A stretch of 64,000 nucleotides of DNA from Epiperipatus broadwayi. Lineage: Eukaryota > Onychophora > Udeonychophora > Euonychophora > Peripatidae. This document shows, piece by piece, positions 23,721 through 35,437 of the stretch; position 1 is the first letter of the stretch; each line of letters starts with the position of its first letter. The notes beneath the pieces were generated by a model, which saw only the letters and a list, made by a program, of their open reading frames with translations, did no database searches and was not told the origin of the DNA. The stretch covers positions 684,001-748,000 of the forward strand of contig JAQFVV010012572.1 in the NCBI GenBank assembly GCA_028023455.1, read 5' to 3'. The position numbers and the translations under genes are program-made.

Positions 23721-24418
23721 TAATACTTTAATATGAGTTTCAATTGATATCCTAAATTAAAGTAATCAGTGATTTGAGTAGTTAGATTATCTTCATGGAA
23801 AACAGTATAAAGGAAAATTTTCTTTGATTGGTTCTACTGTAGATTCATCAGAAGAATTATTAAAATATGATCCATTAACTTTATTAACTCTTTGCTTAAA
23901 ATTATTTTTAAAATGCTTATCTGATGTATATTAGTGAGAGTGAGAAGAATTTACTCTATTACTTCAGTTTGATATTGAACAATTTGTGTAGTTTAGTAGG
24001 TTATTTTTAATTAAGCAATCATATTAAATTTAGTGCTTAATCATTTCAGATTAAAAACTATAACAAGTCCAAACTTATTATATTAGTTTATCTGTAAACA
24101 AATAAAAAAAATTCCATTTAATGCTATGTGAAGTGATTATTGGACACTTAGAAAATCATCTGACATTCAAGCACCACAAAAATTAGCTGCATGTGATAGT
24201 TTCACTATTTCACTAACCCTACCACTGCACTAAATCTTATCATCAATTTTTTCTTCTTGCATCTGAATGATTTTGAGGATTTCTCAATATATTATTTGAA
24301 TTGACATTAACATGTAAAATTTGAAGAATACTCATTTTGGCATGTACTTAACCTACAGAACAAAAACCTGGAAACATTTTGTCTAATCATCATTAAATCA
24401 ATTTTTAAGAGTATTTTC

Positions 24419-24450
<32 letters not shown>

Positions 24451-24561
24451 TGATTTCAATAGATGTCCATTAAATTTTATTTGAATTTTATATTTAATTC
24501 TTTGGTAAGTTGTAAAGAACCTTAATGCTTGTAATTTTATAATGGTGCCATTTTATTTGTG
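23721..24561. other. AT-rich DNA without recognisable gene
   Basis: No coding region was recognised. A (TTA)n microsatellite is present at 24417-24450. Confidence 0.5.
24417..24450. repeat. (TTA)n microsatellite
   Basis: About eleven copies of TTA follow one another. Confidence 0.9.
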
Positions 24562-24799
24562 ATTATATATTGGACTATTTCTATCATCTAATTTTAATTG
24601 TTAAATATTTTCTTAATAAAAATTATTTAAAGTTGTCAAATACATTCAACTGCTGGTAATAACATACAGGTTAGTATATAACATAATAGTTTTCTTCCTT
24701 TATCTGACATTACTGCACAGACATGTGACAATTCAAGAAAGAAGAAATCATGAGGCATTCTCATGGATAAATATATAAAATATATTGGTGACTATTGCC

Positions 24800-24880
24800 T
24801 TTGGCAGAATGGCCTAGGCAGTTAGAGTTTCACCTTAAATTCAGTTCTCACAAATCTAAAGGTTCCAAGTTTGATTCCCA
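24800..24880 (+). ncRNA. tRNA-like pol III promoter region of the SINE
   Basis: The spacing between the A-box-like and B-box-like sequences (about 45 bp) is that of a tRNA gene. The acceptor and anticodon arms do not fold into a good cloverleaf, so this is a tRNA-derived promoter and not a functional tRNA. The 61.6-kb copy keeps AGGTTTGATTTCC at the same place. Confidence 0.55.
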
Positions 24881-24910
24881 TACTAGTACTGTCTCTGGTC
24901 CATCTATCAG

Positions 24911-24957
24911 TATCTGAAGAAGAGTGGAGAATAATATTATTCAAAACATGTTATATG
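24911..24957 (+). ncRNA. Hammerhead-like remnant in the SINE
   Basis: CTGAAGA (24914-24920) and AAAAC (24943-24947, GAAAC expected) are separated by 22 bases that can form a weak A/T stem. GTT (24950-24952) would be the cleavage triplet. TAT before CTGAAGA can pair with ATA after GTT. In the 61.7-kb copy GAAAC is intact but the triplet is lost. The motif is weak in both copies. Confidence 0.35.
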
Positions 24958-25104
24958 TTAACTTTGTGATATTATCATTTGACAAAAGTTTAAATAAAGT
25001 TTCAATTTTTATAAAAACATTTAATAATTAAAGCTAGATGATAGAAATAGTTCAATATATAATTATGTATTATAATTAGCTTGAGTTGGTTTTTTAAAAT
25101 CTAA

Positions 25105-25162
25105 TGTCCCAACTCCTCACTGAAGAGACCCATAGGTCGAAACTGGTCTGGGGATGGGGACA
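25105..25162 (+). ncRNA. Complete hammerhead ribozyme with two-part helix I
   Basis: This is the strongest ribozyme in the window. The core is CTGAAGA (25120-25126), stem II GACC/GGTC (25127-25130, 25135-25138) with loop CATA, and GAAA (25139-25142). Helix III is C25143-G25146 with loop TG plus A-U, and the cleavage triplet is GTC (25146-25148). Helix I pairs TCCTCA (25114-25119) with TGGGGA (25149-25154). After an internal loop (AAC facing TG), an outer helix pairs TGTCCC (25105-25110) with GGGACA (25157-25162). The internal loop in stem I facing loop II is the arrangement that gives natural HHRs their fast-folding tertiary contact. Confidence 0.85.
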
Positions 25163-27291
25163 ATCCAAGATAAAAATGATTTGAATGCCTTCTCTAGTAG
25201 TAGCATTTATCATAAATAAATAAAAAAGCTTGTTTATAGTTCATTAGCATGCTCTTAATTTTACGTATTATAATTATATAATATAATTGTATTATAAAAT
25301 ATAAACCCACTCATTTATATATTATTTACATATACTTTAAATTACCAGTAACTTCCACTTTGTGGCTGTATTGCTATGATTATGGTATTATCTATTGAAA
25401 ACATGCTCAGCTTCTTATATTAAGTGTATTTGAATTCCATTTTACTTCTCACTTTGTATAAGAATTCCATTTTAAGCTTTTTCTTATTTTTCACTTCCTA
25501 AGTGTTTAGCTTGAATTATAATTCCATAAGAAAAATCAAAAAGAATATTTCAGTAAAAAAAAACAAGAAAGAAAAAACTTTGAATAAAAATTATGTATAT
25601 ATCATTGTAATTAAACAAATTGTATTGATTATTTATTAATATTAAATTATTCATTTTCTTCTTTAAAATATTAGTTATACCAATTTCCTTTTGTAAAATT
25701 ATTTTTTATACATAATGTATATTTTTTTTATTTAAAATCATAATTTTGCGTTATAAATTAATTGATCTTATTATTTATATAATTATATAATACATTCAAT
25801 CATATCTGTAAAGTCACCATTTATAATTTCAATTGGGTATTGTTTGAAAAATATTAAACACGAAATTTAAAAAATTAGAAATTTATAAATTAGATAAAAA
25901 TAAATTTTATACTTATTCTTATCTGTATGAGTGCTATCATATATCATCTCTCAGTCAGTCATTTTTTTATCTTATGTATTCAATATGCATTCAACATTAA
26001 CTCAACCACTTGTGTGATTGTTCTTTTTCTTCTTGATTTTTTTTAATAATAATTTGTGTTGATGGAGTGTGTAAATATATGTGAGTATGTGTGTTTACTA
26101 TAAATATTATATGCATCCTTATTATTTACAATTTTAGTTATCTAATGCAATGGTTTGATCAAATGCAGTGGAAGCAGAGAGATTGTTGTATTTTTTTCTA
26201 CTGTTTCTGATTTTATAATGCTTTATTATTATATATTTATTATTTATCATAGCAATCACTTTATTTATTATCATTAAATTTTATTGGTTTTTTTTATATC
26301 TATATTGAAACATTTGGATCTCATCCCCACTGGTTTATATATACAGATTATTCTTTTAATGATATAATTATTAAATTTAATTTAAACATTAGAGATATTT
26401 TAAGCTAAAGAAGGTATTCATTATAAAATTTTGTATATTTCTATGCATTATTAATATTCTACATTACAGTTGTAAAAATAAAGAAATAAAGTCATTTTTT
26501 TCCTCAAATAAATTTTATGGAATAATTTAAATATATTGATTGTATTAAGTAATTAAATCTGAATAATGTATGAAAAAGAGCATATATTTTATTTTCAAAA
26601 ACTCATTTAAAAGCAAAATATTTTTGTCATCAAGCAATTATCTTGATAAATCAATAATTATTTTAAAAACCAAATTGTTAATTATTTGTCAAACAACACA
26701 AAAAATAGGACTATCAAAATAAGATGATTTCATTATTTATATTAGTAATAACATGAGTAAAAAACAAAACTACTTACATAACTTGTTTGAAAATATATTT
26801 TATATCATGGATGAGTAGATATAAGAGGAAAAGTTTACCAATTTAAACAATTGTTGTCTTGAATTTGTATTAGTTCAATTATTACAGATAGAAGCTATTG
26901 TAATTGTTTGTATTAGAGAAGATCTAATTTATCAAAAAGCACTGCCTATAAAACAATAATTGTAAAATATTAAAGAATCAATTACATAGTAGATTGTGAA
27001 TGTTATTACAACATTTCTGTATCTTAATAATGTGGGACTCAGTATTTTTTCAGTGTTTTCAGAAATATATGTGGCTAAAACATCTAACTATCATATGGTA
27101 CAAGTGCAGCAAAAAGATCAGTGGAGAAAATCAACTTCCCAAGGACAATTATAATATATCATGAAAAATCAAGAGAAAGAAGCATAAGGGATTAGATTAA
27201 TATTATTCAAAAGTAATTGAAAAATCCAGAAAATCTTCAACACAGCAACAGATCTTCTTTAATAATTTTACTGCCAACAAGCAATTTAAAA

Positions 27292-27292
<1 letters not shown>
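25163..27292. other. AT-rich DNA without recognisable gene
   Basis: No gene, RNA gene or repeat copy was recognised. The sequence is dominated by A/T runs. Confidence 0.55.

Positions 27293-27370
<78 letters not shown>
27293..27370. repeat. (TA)n microsatellite
   Basis: An uninterrupted TA array of about 78 bp. A shorter array follows at 27400-27416. Open frames reading Tyr-Ile repeats on either strand come only from this array. Confidence 0.97.
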
Positions 27371-27373
<3 letters not shown>

Positions 27374-28550
27374 ACAATAATTACATGGCATCCGACAACA
27401 TATATATATATATATAAAGTTGAAAGGAAAAGTAGAAATAAACACCATTGTGTATTTTAAAATCTTTTTAATTAATTGGTAAATTTATATCTATTACAAA
27501 TTTTTTTTAAGTAAAAACTTGATCATGCTTTTGAGAAAATTAAAATTATTTTTAATCAAGATAAGAAAGAACAGTTTTTAATTTAGTGTTTTTGTCACCT
27601 CAGCTGAAAATATAAAAAGAGTTGACAAAAAGAATAGTTTTAGTTTGGCTAGTAGTTTTTGTAGTAAAAGTTTTGAAAAGTTTTGACTAATAATTGTTTT
27701 GAGAAGAATTGGCTAGCAGAATAGTTCAAATTAGTACAGAAAACTACTATGAAAATCTAAATGAAGGCTAAATGGACAAGTCCAGCAGCTGGTCAATGAT
27801 TCTCTATAGAGAAATGTTGATTTACATGAAGCAGATTCACTTTCTGTATTCATTAGCCTGCTTGAAGTTTGCCAATCCTAGCCAGAAGGGAACTGATCAA
27901 TGCCAACAATTAACCTAATTATACTTTTTCTGATGATTATATTTACTCAAAGAGAACCTCAGCTTACTAAAGAATTCATTATATGTATGTTGTGTCAACT
28001 ATATGTCAAGAATCTCAAATAAATGTATATACAACTGATGATGAGTTATATTATATGTAATGATAATGAAGTTTAAATAAGTTATTTTAGTAATTCCTTA
28101 AAATGACACTTTACAAAATATATATTTAAATTTTAAAATGTTATAATCAAGAGCAACCTGTGATAGTGATATATATATATATATATTAAGACTGATATCT
28201 TAAATAATCTTTATAGTGAAAATGATATTTGAAATCTATATATTTTAAAGGTTAACAAGTAACTTTTGCTTGAATGAAATGATTACACTTCTAAAACTCC
28301 AAAATCTTTTAGAGTATTAAAAAAACAAAATAAGTTTGCCAAAGTATTTTTAAAGACATTTATAATTAGTTAGGAGCAACCTGGTAAAAAAAAACTTTTG
28401 TAACCTGTTAAGACAGTTTTTTTTTTTTTAAAGAAAGGAAAAACCTTTATTCTTGAAGTGAAATTTATTTATATTCAACAAAGAATTGATTACAGAAATA
28501 ATTTTTAATAAATTTATTATTTTGTCAAGTTAAAATATACAATATAAATT
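27371..28550. other. AT-rich DNA without recognisable gene
   Basis: A GC-richer patch lies near 27740-27960 but has no coding signature or second copy in the window. A short (TA)n lies at 28170-28186. Confidence 0.5.
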
Positions 28551-29133
28551 AGGGTGACCAGACTGGTTTGATCAAAAATCTGGACATAATGACAAATCAT
28601 TTTTATGGCATTGTGTCCTTTTTTAATAAAAACTCCATTATTGTGTATATTCCCATTGTAAGTACCCTGCCTCTTTGGCATATTGTCTATTGTTTAGGGT
28701 TATTAATATTCCTATTAATTTTATCATTATAGAAACCTAATATTAATAAAGAACTAGTAAAACTATACATCAATCAAACCAGGTACAGTGCAGTTCAAAT
28801 TTTAGCTTTCAAAAATCCAACTGTGCTTGCTCCAAGGCAAGATTGGACATGGTAATATATCTATCTTAGAACCTGGTTATATAATGTAATAGTGGTCTTT
28901 GTTTTAGTGTCGGAATTTGACTGAAGTTTTTATAATATTACTGTAGAGACTGAAATCGACAGAGAAAGCAAAAAACTATCATTTTTGCAATAAATTATTT
29001 ATGTAAAACAAATAATAATTATGAATATTTGAAAATTGCAATCTACAATGGTCCTGAAATCATATTTGAAGGACACTGGGGCATCTAATCAAAAGTAGAG
29101 ACAATTTCTGAAAAATCAGGACATCTGGTCACT
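28551..29133. mobile_element. DNA transposon relic with GTGACCAGA termini
   Basis: The unit starts AGGGTGACCAGACTGG and ends with the inverse, AGGACATCTGGTCACTG. The GTGACCAGA ends are in inverted orientation 580 bp apart, and (T/G)GACA-like blocks follow inside each end. GGGTGACCAGA termini are common to several animal cut-and-paste transposon families, so a non-autonomous copy is likely. No transposase frame remains. The target duplication is unclear because the flanks are AT-rich. Confidence 0.55.
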
Positions 29134-29276
29134 GTAATATAAACACCAGTGTGCACATATATTTCTACATGCACAATCATATATTTTAATTATGTGTTAT
29201 AACAATTAATGTCATTTATTATTTTGATAAATTCAAGTACACTAGATAAATTTCATTTATATGTTAAATTAATATA

Positions 29277-30375
29277 TCACATGTCTGTGCAAATTATATA
29301 TATGTGTGTGTTTAAGTGATTCTATTGGAACATCTATATAAACCACAATGTAATAATTTGAATTTTGTTTTATGTTAATTAAATAGAGCAAATATGTAAA
29401 ATTTAATTATTTTTTAAATTTTATTAAATATCAATTGAAATGTATTCATTGTATATTCTAAAACACATGTCTTTGTGCATATCTATATATGTGTTGTAAG
29501 TAAACCCATTAACACTTTGTGTGCCTGATTTATTTAAAAGTGAAGTGGCTTGACGTCACTCTAAATTGGTCACTTTTTGTACTATGATTACAATTTTGGG
29601 CTCTTTGTAAAGATTAACAAAAGTTCTGTAAGATTCTGCTCTCTCTTGTATTATTTTACAAGTAAAAAAATCAATAAAAATGATCTTATACATCAAACAA
29701 AGAAAAAAATAATGCCCCTTCTAAAATCTGATTGGCTATTAAATTTTGACAACAAAGAAAATGGCTGTCAAAAAGTAAAAGTTATGATCTGTTTTTATTT
29801 TATTTTGAAAATGATAAATGAATGTTTTAGACCATTTTAACAGTATTTTTTGACAAATTATAAATTATTTTGACAAAATATGCTAAAAATAAAATTATTT
29901 TGGAAAAATAGTTAAGACTTTTAACAAAAATTATTTGCTTTTTTCTACAACTAAAATTGGCAAAGAAAATCACTCTGTTAGCAAAACATTTTGATTGGTG
30001 AGTAAGATTTTGTTTTACATTTTTCGCTAGTGAAAATTTATATATTTATATAATAACAATTTATTTTTGAAAAAACTTCCATTCATTTTCATAATCTGAC
30101 AAATTATTAATATACTTTTACAAACAAAACTAAAGTGAATATAATATTAAAAGATGAATATATTTTGATGTTTGAATTTGTGAATTGCCACTTGACTTTA
30201 AATTGACCAATTAAAAGTTTTGACTTTTATCTCATTCAACCAATAAAATAATCAGTGCTTTAAAGGTTAAGAGGTATTGTAAATCAATGTAATAACTGGA
30301 TTTTTGTATTAATCATGTAAATCACAATGTGATAGTTTTTTAATTGTATATCACATGTCTATGCAAATTATATAT
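29277..30375. repeat. R2 repeat: full unit 1 plus start of unit 2, split by a MITE
   Basis: The unit begins TCACATGTCTGTGCAAATTA at 29277 and runs on to TTTTTAATTGTATA at about 30350. A second unit begins with TCACATGTCTATGCAAATTA at 30351. Removing the MITE (29513-30266) and one TTAA leaves a unit of about 320 bp. The remainder of unit 2 lies at 32395-32705, beyond the R1 insertion. R2 is therefore a tandem pair that was later interrupted twice. Confidence 0.7.
29513..30266. mobile_element. TTAA-target MITE (piggyBac-like), copy 1
   Basis: The element is flanked by TTAA on both sides (29509-29512 and 30267-30270). Its ends, CACTTTGTGTGCCTGATT and, on the other strand, CCTTTAAAGCACTGATT, are imperfect terminal inverted repeats. 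An empty site survives at 32606-32609, where the same R2 flanks are joined at a single TTAA. TTAA duplication with precise ends is the signature of piggyBac-type insertion. No transposase is encoded; the 87-codon open frame at 29577 is not a transposase. Confidence 0.85.
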
Positions 30376-32182
30376 TATAATGGGATGGTCCTTTTCAGCA
30401 CTCAAGGAAGTCAAATTTAACTATAGTCAGACTCAGAGTATTCTTATAGAATGCCATGGATGAAATAATGTATAATATAATCCATCCACTCCTCTATTAA
30501 AAACCTCATTACTCTCGGAATTCAAGTTCAGGGCAGAATTTGCAGTTGACTCTCTTCAGGCATTTCCACAAATATTCCATAGTAATGATAAACTATATAT
30601 AACTTATTTATAAATATTAAATCATTAAGTTGATTTAATATATATGCGTGAGTATGTATTCTTGTAATTATATATTTTATAAAATAATCTAATAAAATAA
30701 ACAAATGAGACATGTTTAATTTTAAAATCAAGTTTAACACATTTATTAATCAGTAATAGAAACAAAAATATTATCATGTAAACAATAAAAAATATTAAAA
30801 TTTATAACTACAACCTGTGTGTATATATAATACAATAATAAACTATTTACATATATATAAATTCAAAATCATGTGTACAATAAAAAATAATATTATACAT
30901 CATAAATTTATGTATAGTATTATATATATTTGTACAAAATATTATCCATTCACACCAGAATAACAATAAAATATATTCCTATATTAATTACATTAGTGAT
31001 TAAAAAAAAATTATGATAGATGTCAAGTAATGTTCAATGTGGAAAATAATAAACTTACTTCCAAAGTGAAATGATTTAAAATGTTTACCTTAGTCAATCG
31101 TCACTTTGATCAGTACATATATAAAAACATCAATATCTAGATTTTATTAAATAAATAAAAATAGGATGTTCATCTTATCAGTTTTCTTCTTATCCCATTA
31201 AAATCAATTTTATGAAATGAAGTAATTTTTCCATGTAAATAATAATTATCCACAAAGGAAATAAAGTTTAAGAGTTATTAAATTACACAACGATGTATTC
31301 CAAGATGAGAAAGAATAATAGTTTTATGTTCTTTTTTGGATGAAATAAAATGACCATGAATATTGAAAGATAAAGTTCATTGGTAATCATCCTTCAAAGA
31401 GGCAATCCAAATATTCATCCCTTTAGATATTTTATGTAGTAAATAATTAACATTTTTTTCTGAAAAATACTTCATTATTAAGGCAATTTTTTTATTGAAA
31501 ATTATGATGATTATACTTTAGGCATTAAGTAGGAATAAATTTGCATCTTTAGATTTTAAACATCAGCAGAAATCTTTGGCATTAATTGTCTAGCCAGAGA
31601 ACATCTTCATAAATTTTTGACTTCTTAAACATATAGTTTGAATAATCATTTCAAAGAAGTTGCTTTCTCTTAAAACTTTGTCAATTTAAATGATCTTTAG
31701 ATCTTTATAAATATTAAAAATATATATATTAAAAATTACTTTTTACAAAGAACATACAATAAAGTTCATATGTAAATTAACTATTTTCTTAACTTGAAGA
31801 AAGTTTTGAAATAGTGAATCTTTTTTTTTCTTAAATGTATTTTAAATTCGAACACATTTAAATTTACCAATATAGTTATTGCTTCAATAACTAAATATAA
31901 GATTATTATATAACAATTTTAGTTCGTTTTTATATGTGGATTAATTTCTGAAAGCATATCACATAAACGCTCATGCTTTTTATTGTTTAAATATATTTAC
32001 AATTTGTAATGAATTTCCAAACATTTATTTCCTTTGTTACAATCGATAAAATGCGATGTTGACTTAAGTCTTTGTCAATGTCAAGTTTTGGTTAGTAAAA
32101 ATACCATTAGTTGAAAACATTTATTTATGAGTGCATATAAATAAATTATAATAATTCATTTTTTAGAATTATTCTTTTAATA

Positions 32183-32230
<48 letters not shown>

Positions 32231-32252
32231 TATATAAATAACATGCACTTAG

Positions 32253-32288
<36 letters not shown>

Positions 32289-32394
32289 CTAAGTGCATGT
32301 TATTTATATCTTTTGTTGATTTGATATAGGCACAATTAAATTCATAAACAAACATAAATTGTTTTAGGTGAGGCTCATATGGTACTTTCACAAT
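30376..32394. repeat. R1 repeat, copy a, inserted into R2
   Basis: This 2.0-kb stretch splits R2 unit 2. Its start (GGGATGGTCCTTTTC, then CAGACTCAGAGTATTC) aligns with the starts of copies b and c. The block from 30519 (TTCAAGTTCAGGGCAGA) aligns with 35456 and 40541. ATTCGAACACATTTAAA at 31847 aligns with 36968. The copy is diverged, with many small indels. No terminal inverted repeats were found. The family is not identified. Confidence 0.65.
32188..32308. repeat. (TA)n arrays with hairpin arms
   Basis: A (TA)n array at about 32188-32223 is followed by a hairpin. The arm ATAAATAACATGCACTTAGC at 32233 is repeated in reverse at 32282-32308, and a second (TA)n forms the loop. The arms are identical over 26 bp. 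Confidence 0.9.
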
Positions 32395-32705
32395 ATATAT
32401 GTGTGTGTTTAAGTAATTCTATTGGAACATCTATGTAAACCACATTGTAATAAATTGAATTTTGTTTTATGTTAATCAAATAGAGCAAATATGTAAAATT
32501 TAATTATTTTTTAAATTTTATTAAATGTCAATTGAAATGTATTCATTATATATTCTAAAACACATGTCTTTGTGCATATCTATATATGTGTTGTAAGTAA
32601 ACCCATTAAGAGATATTGTAAATCAATGTAATAACTGGATTGTTGTATTAATCATGTAAATCATAATGTGATCAGTTTTTTAATTGTATATTAATCAGAA
32701 TCAGA
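32395..32705. repeat. R2 unit 2, remainder, with empty TTAA site
   Basis: The match to 29290-29512 and then 30267-30350 is collinear and close, with the MITE absent. The unoccupied TTAA is at 32606-32609. Together with the fragment at 30351-30375 this completes R2 unit 2. Confidence 0.85.
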
Positions 32706-33901
32706 AGACTTTTATGTTCATAGCCATATTCTAAAGACATTAATTTCAATTTATTGTTATATTGTTATTAATAAACTTGTATTCAATTGGTAAAATTCTT
32801 CCATTGACTTAATTCTAAATGGTTTTTAGATCTTATGTATTTGCATCATCTCTTGATCACAATAAGAGTAATAGAGCTTGTATTCTCTAAGCTAGATTTG
32901 AACATAACAGTGATATATAAATGGAAATATTTATTAATATATGGATATTCAGTGATGATAATGATATTCATATTAATCATCATCATCATCCTAGTTGGCA
33001 CAAAGAGAATATTCTTTAAATCCCATGCACTATAATTTATTTTAGTTTAGTTTTATTAGAAATTAAGAAATTAATGGTATTGAGTGGCCAGAGCATTGAT
33101 GATGATCAGCATGTTTTAATATCACATCACTATTGTTTTGATGGTTATATATTCTAATGGATGAGCACTTAAGTTGGTGCATCCAAATTATGTTTAAATA
33201 ATTGCCCCAAGTTGGCAAAGACTAAATAGTTGGCCTGGTCTACAATAGTCTTATTTCAAATCCAGTCACCAGCTTGACTAATGATTTATTTCATTGTTAA
33301 TCATTTGTGATGGTGGATGGTTATTTATTTTGAGTATTACTAGTACTTACATATACTTATTGATAATGCTGGGTTGATGTATAGTTGATTATGCTTATAA
33401 TAGTGACTTAACTGAGCTAATCTCAGAGATCTCAAGATATCTCATGCTCTCTAAAATATAAAATTCTAATATATATTTTGTCATATTAAACATTACTTTA
33501 ATATCTCTGAACTTTAATATTAATATCTTGAATAGCAAACTTAATATCTTATATACTTATATCTAAAATATTTAATATAGAGAGCATAAAAATAGCTCAA
33601 ACAAGCCCTAAGAAAAAATATTTAAAATCTCTATCTGGAATATTCTTATTCCCAGACCAATTGTTTTGAGCTTATCGCTATGCTGTCTATATTACATATG
33701 TGCAAATACAAGTTCATAACAGCAATGTCATGCTATATATTCCTTGCTTTATTGATTATCTAAAATATTATACTTTAAATTTTATTTGAAATATATTGTT
33801 GACTTGGAATTGATGATGATTTTTCCATCATTCCAGGTTAACCAACTCCAATTCCCTATCCTGATATAATATATTGTAACAATATTAATTTCCTAAGGAA
33901 A
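32706..33901. other. Unique AT-rich DNA
   Basis: The open frame at 32835-33035 has hydrophobic, Ile-rich composition and no recognisable domain. A slightly GC-richer patch lies at 33080-33310. No second copy was found in the window. Confidence 0.45.
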
Positions 33902-34076
33902 TGTTAAGGTGGTCACATTTCTTTATAATCAGAGTTTGAGTCTTCAAATAGGATGCTGTGAATAAAATGATCTAAATTTAATCCTAAATTTAACCTAATT
34001 CAATTTTAATAACTTAATATTAAATATCTAGTATTGATTCAATTTATAATAAATCATTCACCTTTATCTTTATTAA

Positions 34077-35437
34077 CTCTTTCACCAAAACAATTTCTTT
34101 TTACCTGAACAGTTTTTTTATTTGCCAAGTGAATTAAAGCTTTACAACTTTTGATTGGTTAATTAACAAAATCAGCAGTAAAAATATATTCATCTTTTAA
34201 TATTATATTTATTTTAGTTTCATTTGTAAAAAGTATATTGATAATTTGTCAGATTATGAAAGTGAATGAAAGTTTTTTCAAAAATCAATTTCTAATTTAT
34301 AATTATAAAAATATTTGATAATGGAAGACAAAGAATGTTTGTAGCAAATTAGAAAATGCTGTAGACATTTTTTTTTCAATTTACATTCATTACATTCAAA
34401 TATTAGCCTTTCAAGCTAATTGAGCATGCACCTTTTGAGAGTGTTAAATAAATGAATACTTTCCTCTTCAATCCAAGATATAGTATTTATGCAGGAATAA
34501 AAAGGATCCTCTTATTCCTACATCATAAATAGTAATTTAAAGTAGGAATTCTACTCATGCTCTCCTCAACAGTTCTGCAGATTTGCTCATATAAAAGAAT
34601 TTGAGTTGTAGAAATAAGAGGATCCTTTTTATTCCTGCATAAATACTATATCTTGGATTGAAGAGGAAAGTATTCATTTATTTAACACTCTCAAAAGGTG
34701 CATGCTCAATTAGCTTGAAAGGCTGATATTTGAATGTAATATAATTGTAAACATGGCACTAGATAAAATAATTGCTAATTTACATTCATGTAAAAGTAAA
34801 TAATTTTTTATTAAAATCTTACTATTTTGCTAAAATAATTATATTTTCAGCATATTTTATCAAAATACATTAAATGTAAAAATATACCAACAAAATACTC
34901 TAAAACATTCATTTTTGTTTGAAAATCAAATAAACAGCTTGAGGTTATGAAAATTGTTGACAAGTGTCAAAATTGTTGATAGTGCTGGTTTCTTTTTCAA
35001 TTTACACTCATGAAAAGTAAAGAATTTTTTATTAAAATCTTATTATTTTTCTAAAATACTTATATTTTCAGCATATTTTATCAAAATAATTTATATGTAC
35101 AAAAAATAATAAAAAACACTCTAAAACATACATTTTCAATTTGAAAATCAAAACAAAAAAGTTGGAACAGTGAAAATTATTGACAGGTGCTTTTCTCTTA
35201 GTCAAAATGCAAACCAACCAATCATCATCTAGGAAAGCCTGCCTTCCCCCATTGTTGTAGTTTCTTATGTCAATGTTATTGATATTTTACTTGTAAAATA
35301 ATTCTAGAGAGGGCAGCATCTTACAGTACTTTTTAAGCTTTAAAATAAGTGTACAAACACTACAGTAATGCAAAAACTGATGTTTTTGAGTGACTTGAAT
35401 CCATGTATGTCAATCTGCAGTTGTTTCTTGAAAAGTG
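34077..35437. mobile_element. TTAA-target MITE, copy 2, with nested palindrome
   Basis: TTAA flanks the element (34073-34076, 35438-35441). The ends CTCTTTCACCAAAACAA and, on the other strand, CACTTTTCAAGAAACAAC are inverted and resemble those of copy 1. Internal sequence such as AATTTGTCAGATTATGAAAG matches the complement of copy 1. The empty site is at 40523-40526 in R1 copy c. A 352-bp palindrome (34389-34740) sits inside and explains part of the extra length. Confidence 0.82.
34389..34740. repeat. Near-perfect palindrome with 133-bp arms
   Basis: The left arm (34389-34521, from ATTACATTCAAATATT) and right arm (34608-34740) are inverted copies with about two mismatches in 133 bp by eye. 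The spacer is 86 bp. It lies inside the older MITE and is much less diverged, so it is a later insertion or inverted duplication. No TSD is evident because the arms run to the edges. Confidence 0.93.

Larger units (their letters stand above)
24562..25063 (+). mobile_element. TIR-bounded element with tRNA-like SINE interior
   Basis: The first 75 bp or so (from ATTATATATTGGAC) and the last 75 bp are inverted copies of each other, sharing TATTTCTATCATCTA. The interior has a tRNA-like stretch at 24800-24880, with an A-box-like TGGCCTAGGCAGTTAGAG and a B-box-like GTTTGATTCC (24869-24878), followed by CTGAAGA and AAAAC in hammerhead spacing. A longer copy lies at 60628-61871. Terminal inverted repeats are unusual for a SINE, so this may be a MITE that captured a SINE or an inverted-tail composite. 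Confidence 0.65.

Noticed and set aside
24800-24880. Functional tRNA gene
   Set aside because: A- and B-box-like sequences are present, but no cloverleaf with a proper acceptor stem forms; it is a SINE-type promoter.
27203-27448. Open frames with Tyr-Ile repeats on both strands
   Set aside because: Produced by the (TA)n array.
28018-28045. CTGATGATGAG near 28039
   Set aside because: No GAAA box at a suitable distance.
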